A stretch of DNA of 64,000 bases from DATBLE01 sp963841405 (GCA_963841405.1 CAWJCM010000003.1:62001-126000); one strand, 5' to 3'; counted from the stretch's first letter, positions 18,261-27,467 are shown. Numbers and translations are program-made. The notes: generated by a model not told the origin, from the letters alone.

Positions 18261-19261
18261 GTGACGGTAGTCGCACGCCTGGCGGTGGTCGTCTTCGCGC
18301 TCGCCCTCGCTCCGGCGGCGGGAGCCGTCGTCGTCGCCTACCCGGCCGCGCAGAGCATCCCTGCGTGGGGCCGCCTGCCCGGAGGCGGCAGCCCGTCACT
18401 CACGCTCAAGCCGCGATCGGCGAGCGCGAGGGTGCCTGGCTCGTGGCGACGGACGCGCGCACCGTCTCGGCAACGGTCGACGGTAGCGCGCTCGGCCAGC
18501 TGAAGGCGCAGCTCTCCTTCGGCCACTTCGTCTCGTTCGGCGCGCGCGCCGTTCCAGATGCGCTGCTGCCCTGGAACGGGTCGGAGCGGCAAACGGAGCA
18601 GCCGAACCAGCCGCTCTACCTGCACGTGCTCGTCCCGCCCGACGCCCGTCCCGGCAACTACGCCGCGACCGTCACGGTCACGGCCGACGGCAAGCCGACG
18701 CCGGTCCGTGTCTCGATCCGCGTGTTCGCCGTGCAGCTGCCGGCTCCCTCCGCAGTGCACGGCAACCTGCTCACCTCCTTCCACGTCATGCCCCAGTCGT
18801 ACGTGTCGAAGGTCGACCAGCTCTACCACCTCGGCTCGAACGCTGCGCGCTCGGCGACCGACGCAAGGCTCTTCTCGTTCCTCGCCGCCTACCGGATCTC
18901 GCCGGCAGGCTGGGGCTTCGGCGAGCCGACGTCGCGCGCCGGCTACCTCTCGTACCTCTACACCCTCGACGAGCCCGGCCTCGAGGGCATGCGGCTCGTC
19001 GCGCAGCAGGCGGCCACCGCGCACCGCTGGGACCTCCTCGACGTCGTTCGCCGGAAGCGCGGCCCGGCCGCGGTGCGGGCGATCCTCGGCAGCGCCGGCC
19101 TCTTCAGCGCCGCGGCGCAGAGGGTCGAGCTCGCGAGCAGCGTCGGCTGCGAGCTCCACGGCTCCACGCGCTTCTCCTGGCCGCTCTGGTCGCACGACGC
19201 TTCCACCGCCCGGAGGATCGAAGCGGCTCACCTCCAGGCGCTCCGCGCCGCGTCGGGCTAG
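18261..19261 (+). pseudogene. Exported protein with frameshift after the signal peptide
   Basis: A signal peptide (VTVVARLAVVVFALALAPAAG) and the first mature residues (AYPAAQSIPAWGRLPGG) lie in one frame from GTG 18261. The rest (from AAIGEREGAWLVATDARTVS) lies in another and runs to the stop at 19259-19261. The shift falls near 18408, where one base appears missing. The mature part includes a beta-rich region (LYLHVLVPPDARPGNYAATV) typical of extracellular carbohydrate-active proteins of the DUF4091 type. The last 80 residues do not continue that pattern convincingly, so a further rearrangement is possible. Confidence 0.6.
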
Positions 19262-19321
19262 TCGCCGGCGGCCGAGCGCTGCCTCGCGTCCTGCGCGCCT
19301 CGATTCTCTACCCTTCCGCTC

Positions 19322-19741
19322 ATGGCCGACCTGCCGTTGACCGGAGGTTGCCTCTGCGGGGGCGTCCGCTACGAGCTGGCCGAGGCGCCGGTCGTGGCGG
19401 GCTACTGCCACTGCACGCGCTGCCAGCGCCGCACCGGCAGCGCGGCGGCGTGCTCGGCTCTGATCGTCCCGGGCTCGATGCGAATCACCGAGGGCGAGGA
19501 GCTGCTGGCGTCGTTCGACCCTCCCGACGGGTGGTCGAAGGTGTTCTGCTCGGCCTGCGGCAGCGCCCTCTATGCCCAGAGCAACGACGACCCCGGCCTT
19601 CGCAACGTCCGCATGGGTACTTTCGACGGCGACCCGGGGATCGCGCCCTCGTACCGTCAGTTCACGGCCTACGCGGCCGCCTGGGAGCCGATCCCCGACG
19701 ACGGCCTGGCCCGCTACCCCGAGCGGCGGCCGCCCTCGTGA
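19322..19741 (+). CDS. GFA/CENP-V-family zinc-binding protein
   Basis: This 139-residue protein has the GFA fold pattern: GGCLCGGVRYE, YCHCTRCQRRTGS and FCSACGSALYA provide the cysteine ligands for two zinc ions. Relatives are annotated as glutathione-dependent formaldehyde-activating enzymes, but most have no proven activity, and actinobacteria generally lack glutathione. Its stop overlaps the start of the next cupin gene (GTGA). Confidence 0.9.
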   Translation: MADLPLTGGCLCGGVRYELAEAPVVAGYCHCTRCQRRTGSAAACSALIVPGSMRITEGEELLASFDPPDGWSKVFCSACGSALYAQSNDDPGLRNVRMGTFDGDPGIAPSYRQFTAYAAAWEPIPDDGLARYPERRPPS

Positions 19742-20091
19742 CGCCGCTCCACGTGACCGACCCGACCGTCGTCCCCGGGGTCGGCGAGAAGGTGATCCGC
19801 GAGCTGGTCGGCAATGCGAGCACTGGGATCGACACGCTGAGCGTCGCGCGGATGACGAGCCCGCCCGGCTGGGAGGAACCCGCCCAGACGCCCGAGTTCG
19901 ACGAGGTCACGGTCGTCCTCGAGGGCGCGGTCGTCGTCGAGCACGACGGCGGATTCATCACCGCGAAGGCGGGCGAGGCGATCCTCGCCCGCGCCGGCGA
20001 GCGGGTGCTTTACTCGACGCCGGACGGGGCCGAGTACGTTGCCGTCTGCGTCCCTGCGTTCGCCCCCGACGCGGTGCACAGGGGGGAATAG
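19738..20091 (+). CDS. Small cupin-fold protein
   Basis: This 117-residue protein is coupled to the GFA gene by a four-base overlap. The cupin barrel is visible in EFDEVTVVLEGAVVVEHDGG and AKAGEAILARAGERVLYSTP. The usual metal-binding histidines of motif 1 are replaced, so it may bind ligand without metal. The function is unknown. Confidence 0.78.
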   Translation: MTPLHVTDPTVVPGVGEKVIRELVGNASTGIDTLSVARMTSPPGWEEPAQTPEFDEVTVVLEGAVVVEHDGGFITAKAGEAILARAGERVLYSTPDGAEYVAVCVPAFAPDAVHRGE

Positions 20092-20122
20092 GCCCAATCG
20101 GGGTATAGGAAGGAGCGTCGCC

Positions 20123-20398
20123 ATGTGTCGGAACATCCGCACCCTCTACAACTTCGAGCCACCGACGACGCGCGAGGAGATCGACGCCGCCGCCGTCCAG
20201 TATGTCCGCAAGGTCAGCGGCATGCAAAGTCCCTCTCAGGCGAATGCGGCTGTGTTCGAGCACGCGGTCGAGGAGGTCGCGGCGGTAACGCAGCGGCTGC
20301 TCGACAGCCTCGTCACGTCGGCTCCGCCGCGCGACCGCGAGGTCGACGCAGAGCGGCGGCGGGCACGCGCGGCCGTCCGCTTCGGCACGGCGGGCTAG
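20123..20398 (+). CDS. DUF2277-family small protein
   Basis: The 91-residue protein begins MCRNIRTLYNFEPP and continues TREEIDAAAVQYVRKVSG and PSQANAAVFEHAVEEVA, the conserved outline of the DUF2277 family. A strong ribosome-binding site (AGGAAGGAG) precedes the ATG by seven bases. It is immediately followed by the metallopeptidase gene with no gap (TAG then ATG). The function is unknown. Confidence 0.88.
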   Translation: MCRNIRTLYNFEPPTTREEIDAAAVQYVRKVSGMQSPSQANAAVFEHAVEEVAAVTQRLLDSLVTSAPPRDREVDAERRRARAAVRFGTAG

Positions 20399-21289
20399 AT
20401 GCGCTTCCGCCGCGGCGCGACGCTCGACACGAGCCAGGTCACGGACGTCCGCGGCCGCCGTTCGACCGGGCTCGCGCTCGGCGGCGGCGCCGGCGGCCTC
20501 GGAGTCGTCGGAGTGCTCATCTTCCTCGCGATCACGCTCTTGACAGGGAACAGCGGCGGACTGGGCCAGCTCGGGGCGCTGGACGACCAGGCGGTCGGCC
20601 AGGGAACCACGCCAAGTACCGTCGCGGCCGATTGCCGGACGGGCGAGGACGCGAACACGCGCGACGACTGCCGCATCGTCGGCGTCGTGAACAGCGTCCA
20701 GAGGTTCTGGACGGGCGTCTTCCAGAACAGCAACCGGACGTATCAGCCCGTCAACACGGTGTTCTTCAGCGGCTCGGAGAACACCGGCTGCGGCCGCGCG
20801 ACCTCGGCGGTCGGGCCTTTCTACTGTCCGGCCGACAAGCTCGTCTACATCGACCTCGGCTTCTTCGACGACGTCAGGGACCAGCTCGGCGTGGAGGTGA
20901 CGCCGTTCGTGCAGGCGTACGTGATCGCGCACGAGTACGGACACCATGTGCAGGACCAGCTCGGCGTCCTGGACGCGATCCGCGGCGACCGCCAGGGCCC
21001 CGAGAGCAAGGCAGTCCGCTCGGAGCTCCAGGCCGACTGCTACGCAGGCGTCTGGGCCGCCCACGCGGTCGACACGGGGCTGATCGAGGAGCTCACGCAG
21101 GCGGACATCAATTCGGGCCTCGACGCCGCGGCGGCGATCGGCGACGACCGGATCCAGGAGAAGACGCAGGGCCAGGTCAACCCCGAGACGTGGACGCACG
21201 GCTCGTCCGAGCAGCGCCGCCGCTGGTTCTCGCGCGGCTACGAGACCGGCAAGCCGGCCGCCTGCGACACCTTCTCGGGCTCGATCTAG
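20399..21289 (+). CDS. Neutral zinc metallopeptidase (YpfJ/KPN_02809 family)
   Basis: This 296-residue membrane-anchored metallopeptidase has one helix (GGLGVVGVLIFLAITLL) followed by an extracytoplasmic domain. The zinc motif VIAHEYGHHVQ (HExxH) and the downstream SELQADCYAGVWA Glu are intact, as are paired cysteines. The start abuts the DUF2277 stop, implying a two-gene operon. The substrate is unknown. Confidence 0.92.
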   Translation: MRFRRGATLDTSQVTDVRGRRSTGLALGGGAGGLGVVGVLIFLAITLLTGNSGGLGQLGALDDQAVGQGTTPSTVAADCRTGEDANTRDDCRIVGVVNSVQRFWTGVFQNSNRTYQPVNTVFFSGSENTGCGRATSAVGPFYCPADKLVYIDLGFFDDVRDQLGVEVTPFVQAYVIAHEYGHHVQDQLGVLDAIRGDRQGPESKAVRSELQADCYAGVWAAHAVDTGLIEELTQADINSGLDAAAAIGDDRIQEKTQGQVNPETWTHGSSEQRRRWFSRGYETGKPAACDTFSGSI

Positions 21290-21297
21290 ACCGACCG

Positions 21298-21831
21298 ATG
21301 GAGCCAACCATGCGCGTGGCGACGTCGGCGGACGCCGGGGCGATCGAAGCGCTGATGAAGGAGTCCGGCGCGGCGCTCTTCCCCGACGTCTACGACGGCC
21401 GGCAGGCGGCGAGCATGGTGCGGTTCGTCTCGCAGGTCGATCCAGTCCTGCTCGAGGACGGCACCTACTTCGTGCTCGAGGCCGGTGGCGAATTGGTCGG
21501 CTGCGGCGGCTGGAGCCGCCGCGACAAGCTGTACACGGGCGGCGACGACGCCGGCGGCGAGCGGCTGCTCGACCCGGCGGCCGAGCCGGCGCGAGTCCGG
21601 GCGATGTTCGTGCGGGCGGACTGGACGCGCCGCGGCCTGGGGCGACGCATCCTCGACGCCTGCGAGGCGGCGGCACGGGCAGAGGGCTTCCGCATGCTCG
21701 TCCTGTCGGCGACGATGTCGGGGCTGCCCCTCTACATCGCGTACGGGTTCGAGCGGATCGAGGATCAGGAGATGACGATGCCCGACGGAGTAAGGGTCAC
21801 CTGCGTGTCGATGCGGAAGCCGATCGCCTGA
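21298..21831 (+). CDS. GNAT-family N-acetyltransferase
   Basis: This 177-residue acetyltransferase has the acetyl-CoA pyrophosphate-binding loop in RADWTRRGLGRRILDACE (motif A, RxxGxG/R) and a C-terminal YIAYGFERIED motif B. ATG 21298 lies 8 bp after the metallopeptidase stop; an internal ATG at 21310 is also possible. The substrate is unknown. Unlike three other GNAT genes in this window it is intact. Confidence 0.9.
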   Translation: MEPTMRVATSADAGAIEALMKESGAALFPDVYDGRQAASMVRFVSQVDPVLLEDGTYFVLEAGGELVGCGGWSRRDKLYTGGDDAGGERLLDPAAEPARVRAMFVRADWTRRGLGRRILDACEAAARAEGFRMLVLSATMSGLPLYIAYGFERIEDQEMTMPDGVRVTCVSMRKPIA

Positions 21832-21889
21832 GCCCGGACGACCGGCTGGCCGAAGGACTCCACGGCCTCTACCTCGGTGTGGGCGGCAG

Positions 21890-22154
21890 CTACCGCACGC
21901 TCGGCCGCGTGGGCGAAGGACGCGAGCCCGCCGGTCCCGCGGCGTACGCGAACCAGGCGCCCCCTGGTTGTCCTTCGTCAGCGTGACGATCGAGTCGCTG
22001 CCGTCGATGACGACGTAGGCGTTGCTGCCGGTCGCGGCGACGTCGGTCGGTCCGACACACCGGCGGTGGTGATCCCGTAGGCAGTCGACGCGACCATCGC
22101 CGCCACCAGCGCGGCGATGGCGAGCGCGGCACCTGAAAGGCGTGGACGCTTCAC
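21890..22154 (-). pseudogene. Exported protein remnant with two frameshifts
   Basis: A ribosome-binding site (AAGGTAAGGGG) and GTG 22154 begin a convincing signal peptide (residues RLSGAALAIAALVAAMVAS). The coherent sequence then moves to a second frame (DVAATGSNAYVVIDGSDSIV) and a third (GAWFAYAAGPAGSR) before it dissolves. No single frame can produce the protein. The residual text suggests a repeat-type surface protein; no family is recognised. Confidence 0.5.
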
Positions 22155-22341
22155 TGCAAGACCCCTTACCTTCCTGTTTGCTCATCCATAGATGACCGCA
22201 GTCCTTATCAATCCACATAAAGCAACCGACTCATCGTCGGTGGACGCTCCAGGGTCGCGGGGTCGGCGGCGGGATGCAGTTGGCTCGGAACCGATCGGCC
22301 GAATCGGGTGTATCGCGGGTGTCGACCAGGAGGAGGACAAG

Positions 22342-23169
22342 ATGCGAGTGTCCCGTTCGATCATGGCGGTTGTGGTCACTGCGGCGGCGCTGGGAGCCGC
22401 CGGCGCGGCGTGGGCGGTCGGCCCCTGGCCGGGGCTGGCGACGTCGGTGCAGGCGCCGTCCGGCGACGTGCGGTACGCGGCCGCGCGCGCAGGCGGCGCG
22501 ACGACGGTCAGGAAGGTCGACGCCGACGGGCGGCTGGTCGTGTCCAGGCGGATCGCGGGCGCCTTCGGGATCCCCGCCGTCACCTCCGCCGGCGCCGCCG
22601 GAGGCCTCTCCCCGGACGGCCGCCTGCTCGTGCTCGTCGAGCCGCCCAGCTACAACGGCCTCCGGCAGCAGAGCCGCTTCGTCGTCCTCTCGACCCGGAC
22701 GCTCGCCAAGGCGGCGACGATCACGCTCCCGGGCGAGTTCGGCTTCGACGCGATCTCGCCGGACCGGCGGACGCTCTACGTCATCGAGCACGCCTCACAG
22801 GCCGATCTCGTGCGCTACGTCGTCCGCGCCTACGACCTGGCGAAGCGGCGCCTGCTGCCGCAGGCGATCGTCGACAGGCGGGAGCCCGACGAGACGATGA
22901 GCGGCTATCCGATCGCGCGCGCGACCTCCCCCGGCGGCGCCTGGGTCTACACGCTCTACACCAAGGGGCCGGGCGGATCCGCCACGTTCGTCCACGCGCT
23001 GAACGCGGCCGGGCGATCGGCGTTCTGCATCGACCTCCCCGCCCGGGCGGCGGGCGAGGACATCTGGAGCGCCCGCCTGGAGCTGACCGGCAACACGCTC
23101 GCGGTGCGCGAAGGCTCCGGCGCGGTGTTCGCCCGCATCGACACACGCAGCCTGCGGGTGATGCGGTAG
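22342..23169 (+). CDS. Exported hypothetical protein, probable beta-propeller
   Basis: The 275-residue protein has a signal peptide (SIMAVVVTAAALGAAGAAWA) and a mature part made of repeating strands such as GGLSPDGRLLVLVEPP, AISPDRRTLYVIEHA and ATSPGGAWVYTLYTKG, a pattern typical of WD40-like or YVTN-type propellers. AGGAGG six bases before ATG 22342 fixes the start. Its 3' end is closed by a hairpin at 23171. The function is unknown; it is likely extracytoplasmic. Confidence 0.75.
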   Translation: MRVSRSIMAVVVTAAALGAAGAAWAVGPWPGLATSVQAPSGDVRYAAARAGGATTVRKVDADGRLVVSRRIAGAFGIPAVTSAGAAGGLSPDGRLLVLVEPPSYNGLRQQSRFVVLSTRTLAKAATITLPGEFGFDAISPDRRTLYVIEHASQADLVRYVVRAYDLAKRRLLPQAIVDRREPDETMSGYPIARATSPGGAWVYTLYTKGPGGSATFVHALNAAGRSAFCIDLPARAAGEDIWSARLELTGNTLAVREGSGAVFARIDTRSLRVMR

Positions 23170-23170
23170 C

Positions 23171-23195
23171 AGGGTCAGGCTCGAGGCCTGACCCT
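23171..23195. terminator. Hairpin between convergent genes
   Basis: AGGGTCAGGC (23171-23180) pairs with GCCTGACCCT (23186-23195), 10 bp extendable by one G.T wobble. It lies two bases after the propeller gene's stop and ahead of the convergent SAM hydrolase gene. It is likely a bidirectional transcription end, although no T-run is present. Confidence 0.6.
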
Positions 23196-23277
23196 CAGTG
23201 CCCCACGGCCCTCGACAAGGCCTTGGAGGCGGCGAGCCATCCGCAATCCTGCGCTGGCTCGACGCGGTCGTTCCCGG

Positions 23278-24105
23278 TCAGGCGCGCGCCGCCGTCAGCC
23301 AGATCGGGTCGCCGGGGGCGACGCCGCCGAGCCCCTCGGCCGCGTTCGCCGGGTTGCCGCGGATCACCGAGGCCCAGCCGCGAGGGTCGACGATCAGGCC
23401 CCAGCCTCCGGGCTCGACGTCGGCGTAGGTCGAGACCCGGTGGGCGACGGCAGAGCCCGAGGTCGCGTCGATCTGCACGATGCCCGCCTCCTCGAGGCCG
23501 GACGTCGCCAGATCGGCCACGCGCACGTTGAGCAGGACGTTCCCGAAGCGATTCAGGTCGAGCACCTCGCACTCGATCTTCCCGTGCTGGACGGTCGGCT
23601 CGGGGATGGTCATCTGCGCGAGCGAGCCAGGGTCGACCGCCGGCCCGAGCGTCTCGAGGGCGGCGCCTGCAGCGAGGTGCGCGGCAGCGGGCGCGAGCAC
23701 GTCGCGGGCGTGGAACGACGGCGAGATCGGAGTCAGCACGACGCCGGGCGAGGTGATCTCCACGGCCTCCCGCACCCCGCCCAGTGCCACGGCGGCGGGC
23801 GCTAGCAGGCCGTTGTCGGGCCCGACCACGAGCCGGCCTTCCTGCGTCTCGAAGGCCAGGTCGCGGTCGCGCCCGACGCTCGGGTCGACGATCGCGAGCA
23901 GGATCGCGTCGTGGGCCAGATAGGGCAGCGAGTCGACGAGCAAGAGCGCTCCGTTCCGGACGTCGAGCGGCGGCACCCCGTGCGAGAGATCGACGATCGG
24001 GCTTCTGGGCGCGATGCGATTCATCACCGCGTGGCAGATGCCGACCCACTCGTTGCGATAGCCGAAGTCGGAGAGGAAGACGATCGTGCGACCGTTCCCG
24101 GGCAC
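23278..24105 (-). CDS. SAM hydrolase / SAM hydroxide adenosyltransferase (DUF62)
   Basis: This 275-residue protein of the chlorinase/fluorinase superfamily has the N-terminal FLSDFGYRNEWVG motif, VDLSHGVPPLDVRNGALLL and VVGPDNGLLAPA. The C-terminal domain carries DLNRFGNVLLNV. Family members without halide-specific residues hydrolyse S-adenosylmethionine to adenosine and methionine. The C-terminus and length fit the hydrolase branch. It stands alone between a propeller protein and a decayed GNAT gene. Confidence 0.88.
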   Translation of the reverse strand: MPGNGRTIVFLSDFGYRNEWVGICHAVMNRIAPRSPIVDLSHGVPPLDVRNGALLLVDSLPYLAHDAILLAIVDPSVGRDRDLAFETQEGRLVVGPDNGLLAPAAVALGGVREAVEITSPGVVLTPISPSFHARDVLAPAAAHLAAGAALETLGPAVDPGSLAQMTIPEPTVQHGKIECEVLDLNRFGNVLLNVRVADLATSGLEEAGIVQIDATSGSAVAHRVSTYADVEPGGWGLIVDPRGWASVIRGNPANAAEGLGGVAPGDPIWLTAARA

Positions 24106-24153
24106 CGGGTGAGTCTCGCAGGTCGAGGTCGCGGCGTCGAATACGCTGCCTGC

Positions 24154-24757
24154 ATGGACGCCGGCGTCAGGATCGTCCCCGCCAACCAGGCGGGCTGCGA
24201 CGACCTCCAGGCGGTTTTCGGCGTGCGCGGCAGCGCCGCCTACTGCCGGTGCCAGCGCTACAAGCTGCGGCCCCGGGAGGCGTTCGCGAAGTTCCCGGTC
24301 GAGGAGCGGCGCCCGCCGGCTCCGCGAGCAGGCCGCCTGCGGCCGGCCGGAGTCGCCGACGACCAGCGGTCTCGTCGCCTTCCTCGAGGGCGAGCCCGTG
24401 GGCTGGTGCGCCGTCGAGCCACGATCCGCCTACGAGAGCTTGGTGCGCAACAACCGCGTCCCCTGGGAGGGCCGTTCGGAGGACAGGGCCGACGGAAGCG
24501 TCTGGGCGGTGACCTGCGTCCTCGTCCGCGCCGGGTTCCGCGGCCGCGGGATCGCGTACGCACTGGCGCGGGCGGCCGTCCACTTCGCCCGCGACCGCGG
24601 CGCCCGCGCGCTGGAGGCGTATCCGCTGCTCACGAGCGCAGACCAGAAGATCAGCTGGGACGAGATCCACGTGGGCAGCCGCGGCGTCTTCGCAGCCGCC
24701 GGGCTCGCCGAGGTCAACCGGCCGACCAAGCGCCGGGTGGTGATGCGAATCGACTTC
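24154..24757 (+). pseudogene. GNAT-family acetyltransferase, frameshifted
   Basis: The N-terminal third (AVFGVRGSAAYCRCQRYKL) is read from ATG 24154. After EERR at about 24308 the coherent sequence (LREQAACGRPESPTTSGLV, GEPVGWCAVEP, AGFRGRGIAYALARAAV) continues in another frame, consistent with one inserted base. The second frame has no stop after the usual RRVVMRIDF ending and reads straight into the downstream flavoprotein gene. The acetyl-CoA site GFRGRGIA is preserved, so the damage is recent or a sequencing error. Confidence 0.7.
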
Positions 24758-24889
24758 CAGGTTCCGCCCAGCTCCTGGGTACGCGGAGTCGTCGCGGATC
24801 GGGTCGAACAGCGGCAGGCGGCACGAGTGGCCATCGCGCGAAACCTAGCCGGCCGGCTGCGGACGGAGCATTGGGATAGGTTGCACCGG

Positions 24890-26590
24890 ATGGCTCTCCC
24901 GCTCCTGGTTGCGGTCGACGAGCACCCGGACGTTCTGCAGAAGGTGGAGTCCCAGCTCTCCCAGCGCTACGACCGCGACTATCGGGTGGAGTGCCTGTCG
25001 GATCCGGACGACGCGTTGCGGCGGCTGACCGAGCTGCGAGGCGCCGGCGAGGACGTGGCGCTCGTGCTCGTGGGGCAGTCGCCGCCGGGCACGATCGGCG
25101 ACGAGCTCCTCGACAACCTGCGGCGGCTGCACCCACACGCGAAGCGCGCGCTGCTGGTCCCGGCGAACGCCTGGACGGACGAGCCGACGGCAGCGGCGAT
25201 CCGGGCGTACATGGCACTCGGACGCATCGACTACTACGTGCCTGCCCCGGCCGCGTCGTCTCCGGACGAGGTCTTCCACGAAGCGGTGTCGGAGTTCCTG
25301 CTCGAGTGGGCCCGTGAGCGGCTGCTCGTCCCGCAGACGGTCCACATCGTCGGCGAGGCCTGGTCGGGCAGGTCCTACGAGCTCAGGGAGGTGTTCGCGC
25401 ACTGTGCCGTTCCGCATGCGTTCTGCCTGGCCGACTCGGACGAGGGACGCGAGCTCGTCGCCAGAGCCGGTCCGGACCCGAAGCTGCCGCTGATGGTGCT
25501 GCCGGACGGGCGAATTCTGAGCGACCCCTCCGACACCGAGATCGCCGAGGCGGCGGGCGCGCCCTCCGGGCTGGTGAAGCGGACGTTCGACCTCGTGATC
25601 GTCGGCGCGGGGCCGGCGGGCCTGTCCGCGGCCGTCTACGGCGCTTCCGAGGGCCTGCGCGTTCTCGGAGTGGATGCGGGCGGCATCGGCGGGCAGGCGA
25701 GGTCGAGCTCGCTGATCCGCAACTACCTCGGCTTCGGCCGGGGCGTCAGCGGCAGCCGGCTGGCCGAGGAGGCGTACGGACAGGCGGCGTCGTTCGGCGC
25801 CACCTTCCTGTTCATGCACCGGGTGTCCACCCTGAGCCGTGCGGACGACTCCCTGGAGCTGACGCTCTCGGACGGCCGGTTCATCACCGCGAGCGCCGTC
25901 ATCCTGGCGACCGGCGCGAGCTACCGCCGCCTGGGCATCGAGTCGCTGGAGGAGCTGCGCGGTGCGGGCGTTTTCTACGGCGGCCCGACCTCGGAGGCTC
26001 CGGGACTGACCGGGAAGGACGTCTACGTCGTCGGCGGCGGGAACTCCGCGGGCCAGGCGGCGCTTCATCTCGCGCGGTACGCCGGGCGTGTCACGGTCGT
26101 CGTCCGCGCTCCGTCAGTCGGTGTGGGGATGTCGCACTACCTCGTCCAGGGCATCGATGCAGCACCGAACGTCGAGATCCGCGCGAGCACGACGGTGGTC
26201 GGGGGAGGAGGCGATGGGCACCTGCACCGGCTGGTCCTACGGGACGGCGCCGGCGTCGACGAGACCGTGTCGGCCGATGCCCTGTTCGTCATGATCGGCG
26301 CCCGCCCGCAGACCGCCTGGCTGCCGGCAGACGTGGCGAGGGACGACTACGGATTTCTGCTCACCGGCGACGACCTCCCGGCCGCCGGCTGGCCGCTCGA
26401 GCGCCGCCCGCTCTCACTCGAGACCAGCATGCCCGGCGTCCTGGCCGCGGGCGACGTGCGCCATGCGTCGGTCAAGCGCGTCGCCGCCGCCGTCGGCGAG
26501 GGCTCGATCGCGGTGCAGCTCGTCCAGCGGCTCGTCGCCGACGGACACGTCCAGCTGGCGGAAGCGCCGGAGGCGGCGCGAACGGCCTGA
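24890..26590 (+). CDS. FAD-dependent thioredoxin-reductase-like protein lacking CxxC, with degenerate receiver domain
   Basis: The 566-residue protein has three parts. Residues 1-125 resemble a response-regulator receiver, but the phospho-acceptor Asp position reads VALVLVGQ, so it is degenerate. Residues 150-220 are a thioredoxin/glutaredoxin-like module (VHIVGEAWSGRSYELREVFA). From about residue 240 follows a thioredoxin-reductase fold with FAD (VIVGAGPAGLSAAVYGAS) and NAD(P) (VYVVGGGNSAGQAALHLARY) sites and the GDVRHASVKRVAAAVGEGS motif. The redox CxxC expected between the two sites is replaced by GVFYGGPTSE. Such fused proteins are known in actinobacteria and cyanobacteria without a defined role. 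Confidence 0.88.
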   Translation: MALPLLVAVDEHPDVLQKVESQLSQRYDRDYRVECLSDPDDALRRLTELRGAGEDVALVLVGQSPPGTIGDELLDNLRRLHPHAKRALLVPANAWTDEPTAAAIRAYMALGRIDYYVPAPAASSPDEVFHEAVSEFLLEWARERLLVPQTVHIVGEAWSGRSYELREVFAHCAVPHAFCLADSDEGRELVARAGPDPKLPLMVLPDGRILSDPSDTEIAEAAGAPSGLVKRTFDLVIVGAGPAGLSAAVYGASEGLRVLGVDAGGIGGQARSSSLIRNYLGFGRGVSGSRLAEEAYGQAASFGATFLFMHRVSTLSRADDSLELTLSDGRFITASAVILATGASYRRLGIESLEELRGAGVFYGGPTSEAPGLTGKDVYVVGGGNSAGQAALHLARYAGRVTVVVRAPSVGVGMSHYLVQGIDAAPNVEIRASTTVVGGGGDGHLHRLVLRDGAGVDETVSADALFVMIGARPQTAWLPADVARDDYGFLLTGDDLPAAGWPLERRPLSLETSMPGVLAAGDVRHASVKRVAAAVGEGSIAVQLVQRLVADGHVQLAEAPEAARTA

Positions 26591-26861
26591 GCCCGGCCCG
26601 AGCGCCCAGGCGGCGGGCTCGAAGCTGATCTTCGGCAAGAAACGCGTCGAGCCGAGTCAGCATCTCCGGAGTTCCCTGGCGAACGCTGGGGCGGGCTCTT
26701 TGGAGGCGTACACCAACGCGATCCGAGCCCGACCGCCCGTCAGTGTCGTCTGAGCAGCGGAGCCAGATCTTGTATGGCAAGAGCCGCCGCCGCGACGGGG
26801 CGTGACGGCCGCGGCACACTGCGCTCCGGGCCATGCCGTCCCGGACTTCGCTCGACCATGA

Positions 26862-26975
26862 AGCGGCAGGGATCGAACCCGCGAAAACCCGGACGGCAAC
26901 GTCGGCGCCGTCGACTTCTACGAGTCGCGCGGTTTCGAGAGGCAGGCGGTGATCCTGAGGAAGGGGCTCATCTAG
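26862..26975 (+). pseudogene. GNAT C-terminal remnant
   Basis: An open stretch of about 37 codons ends GAVDFYESRGFERQAVILRK and a TAG at 26973-26975, the characteristic last helix and strand of a GNAT acetyltransferase. Nothing upstream continues the domain, and an in-frame TGA lies at 26859. The 500 bases between the flavoprotein and the next gene otherwise contain no recognisable gene. A 12-base match to the ssrA attachment core lies at 26872-26883. Confidence 0.5.
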
Positions 26976-27011
26976 CGCTCCCGCCGCGCAAGAGTCTCAA
27001 GAGATCTTCCT

Positions 27012-27029
27012 GAACACTCGCACAGGCAA
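27012..27029 (+). repeat. GAACACTCG dispersed repeat, copy 1
   Basis: TGAACACTCGCACAGGCAA follows the GNAT remnant by about 35 bases. The nine bases GAACACTCG recur at 28972 and 29585, each followed by a variant of CGCAGCCGA. This is the least conserved copy. Confidence 0.45.
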
Positions 27030-27091
27030 TTGCTGCCACCAGGATCAGAACTTCCTGGTCGCGGAACTTTGGCGCCCGTACGATTCCTGAC

Positions 27092-27373
27092 ATGAAGGAG
27101 CCGCCGGAGCTACAGCACAACGGACACTGGAGGATGGCCGTCTGGACCCTCCGCGTGGGATACCTCGGGCTGGCCGTCGCCATCGCGGGCGCGATCGCGC
27201 TGGCGTTCGGATCCACGTCGTGGGTCCTGGCCAGCGGGGTGATCATCTGGCTCGCCACGGTCCCCGTGACGTTGACCGGCTTCCTCTGGGCCCGGCACGA
27301 TCTCCCCCAGCCCCGACCCAGGCTCTGGTCGATGCGGCTCATGCTCATCCACGACTCCGTCCACCCCCTGTAG
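27092..27373 (+). CDS. Small two-helix membrane protein
   Basis: The 93-residue hypothetical protein has two predicted membrane helices (YLGLAVAIAGAIALAFG and WVLASGVIIWLATVPVTLTG), a short acidic N-terminus and a basic C-terminus. It starts at ATG 27092 after an intergenic region carrying one copy of the GAACACTCG repeat. No family is recognised. It lies between a GNAT remnant and an IS110 element. Confidence 0.55.
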   Translation: MKEPPELQHNGHWRMAVWTLRVGYLGLAVAIAGAIALAFGSTSWVLASGVIIWLATVPVTLTGFLWARHDLPQPRPRLWSMRLMLIHDSVHPL

Positions 27374-27467
27374 TCGGCCCAGCGGGCAATGGGGCTTCTC
27401 GCGTTCACACACAGCGCAGGCGTGACAGTCGCCGAGGTGGCGTTCGAATCTGACAGGAAAATACGGT

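Noticed and set aside
26866..26890. tRNA T-arm-like sequence on the minus strand
   Set aside because: Only the T arm can be drawn; no acceptor, D or anticodon arms follow. Kept only as a possible attachment-core match.
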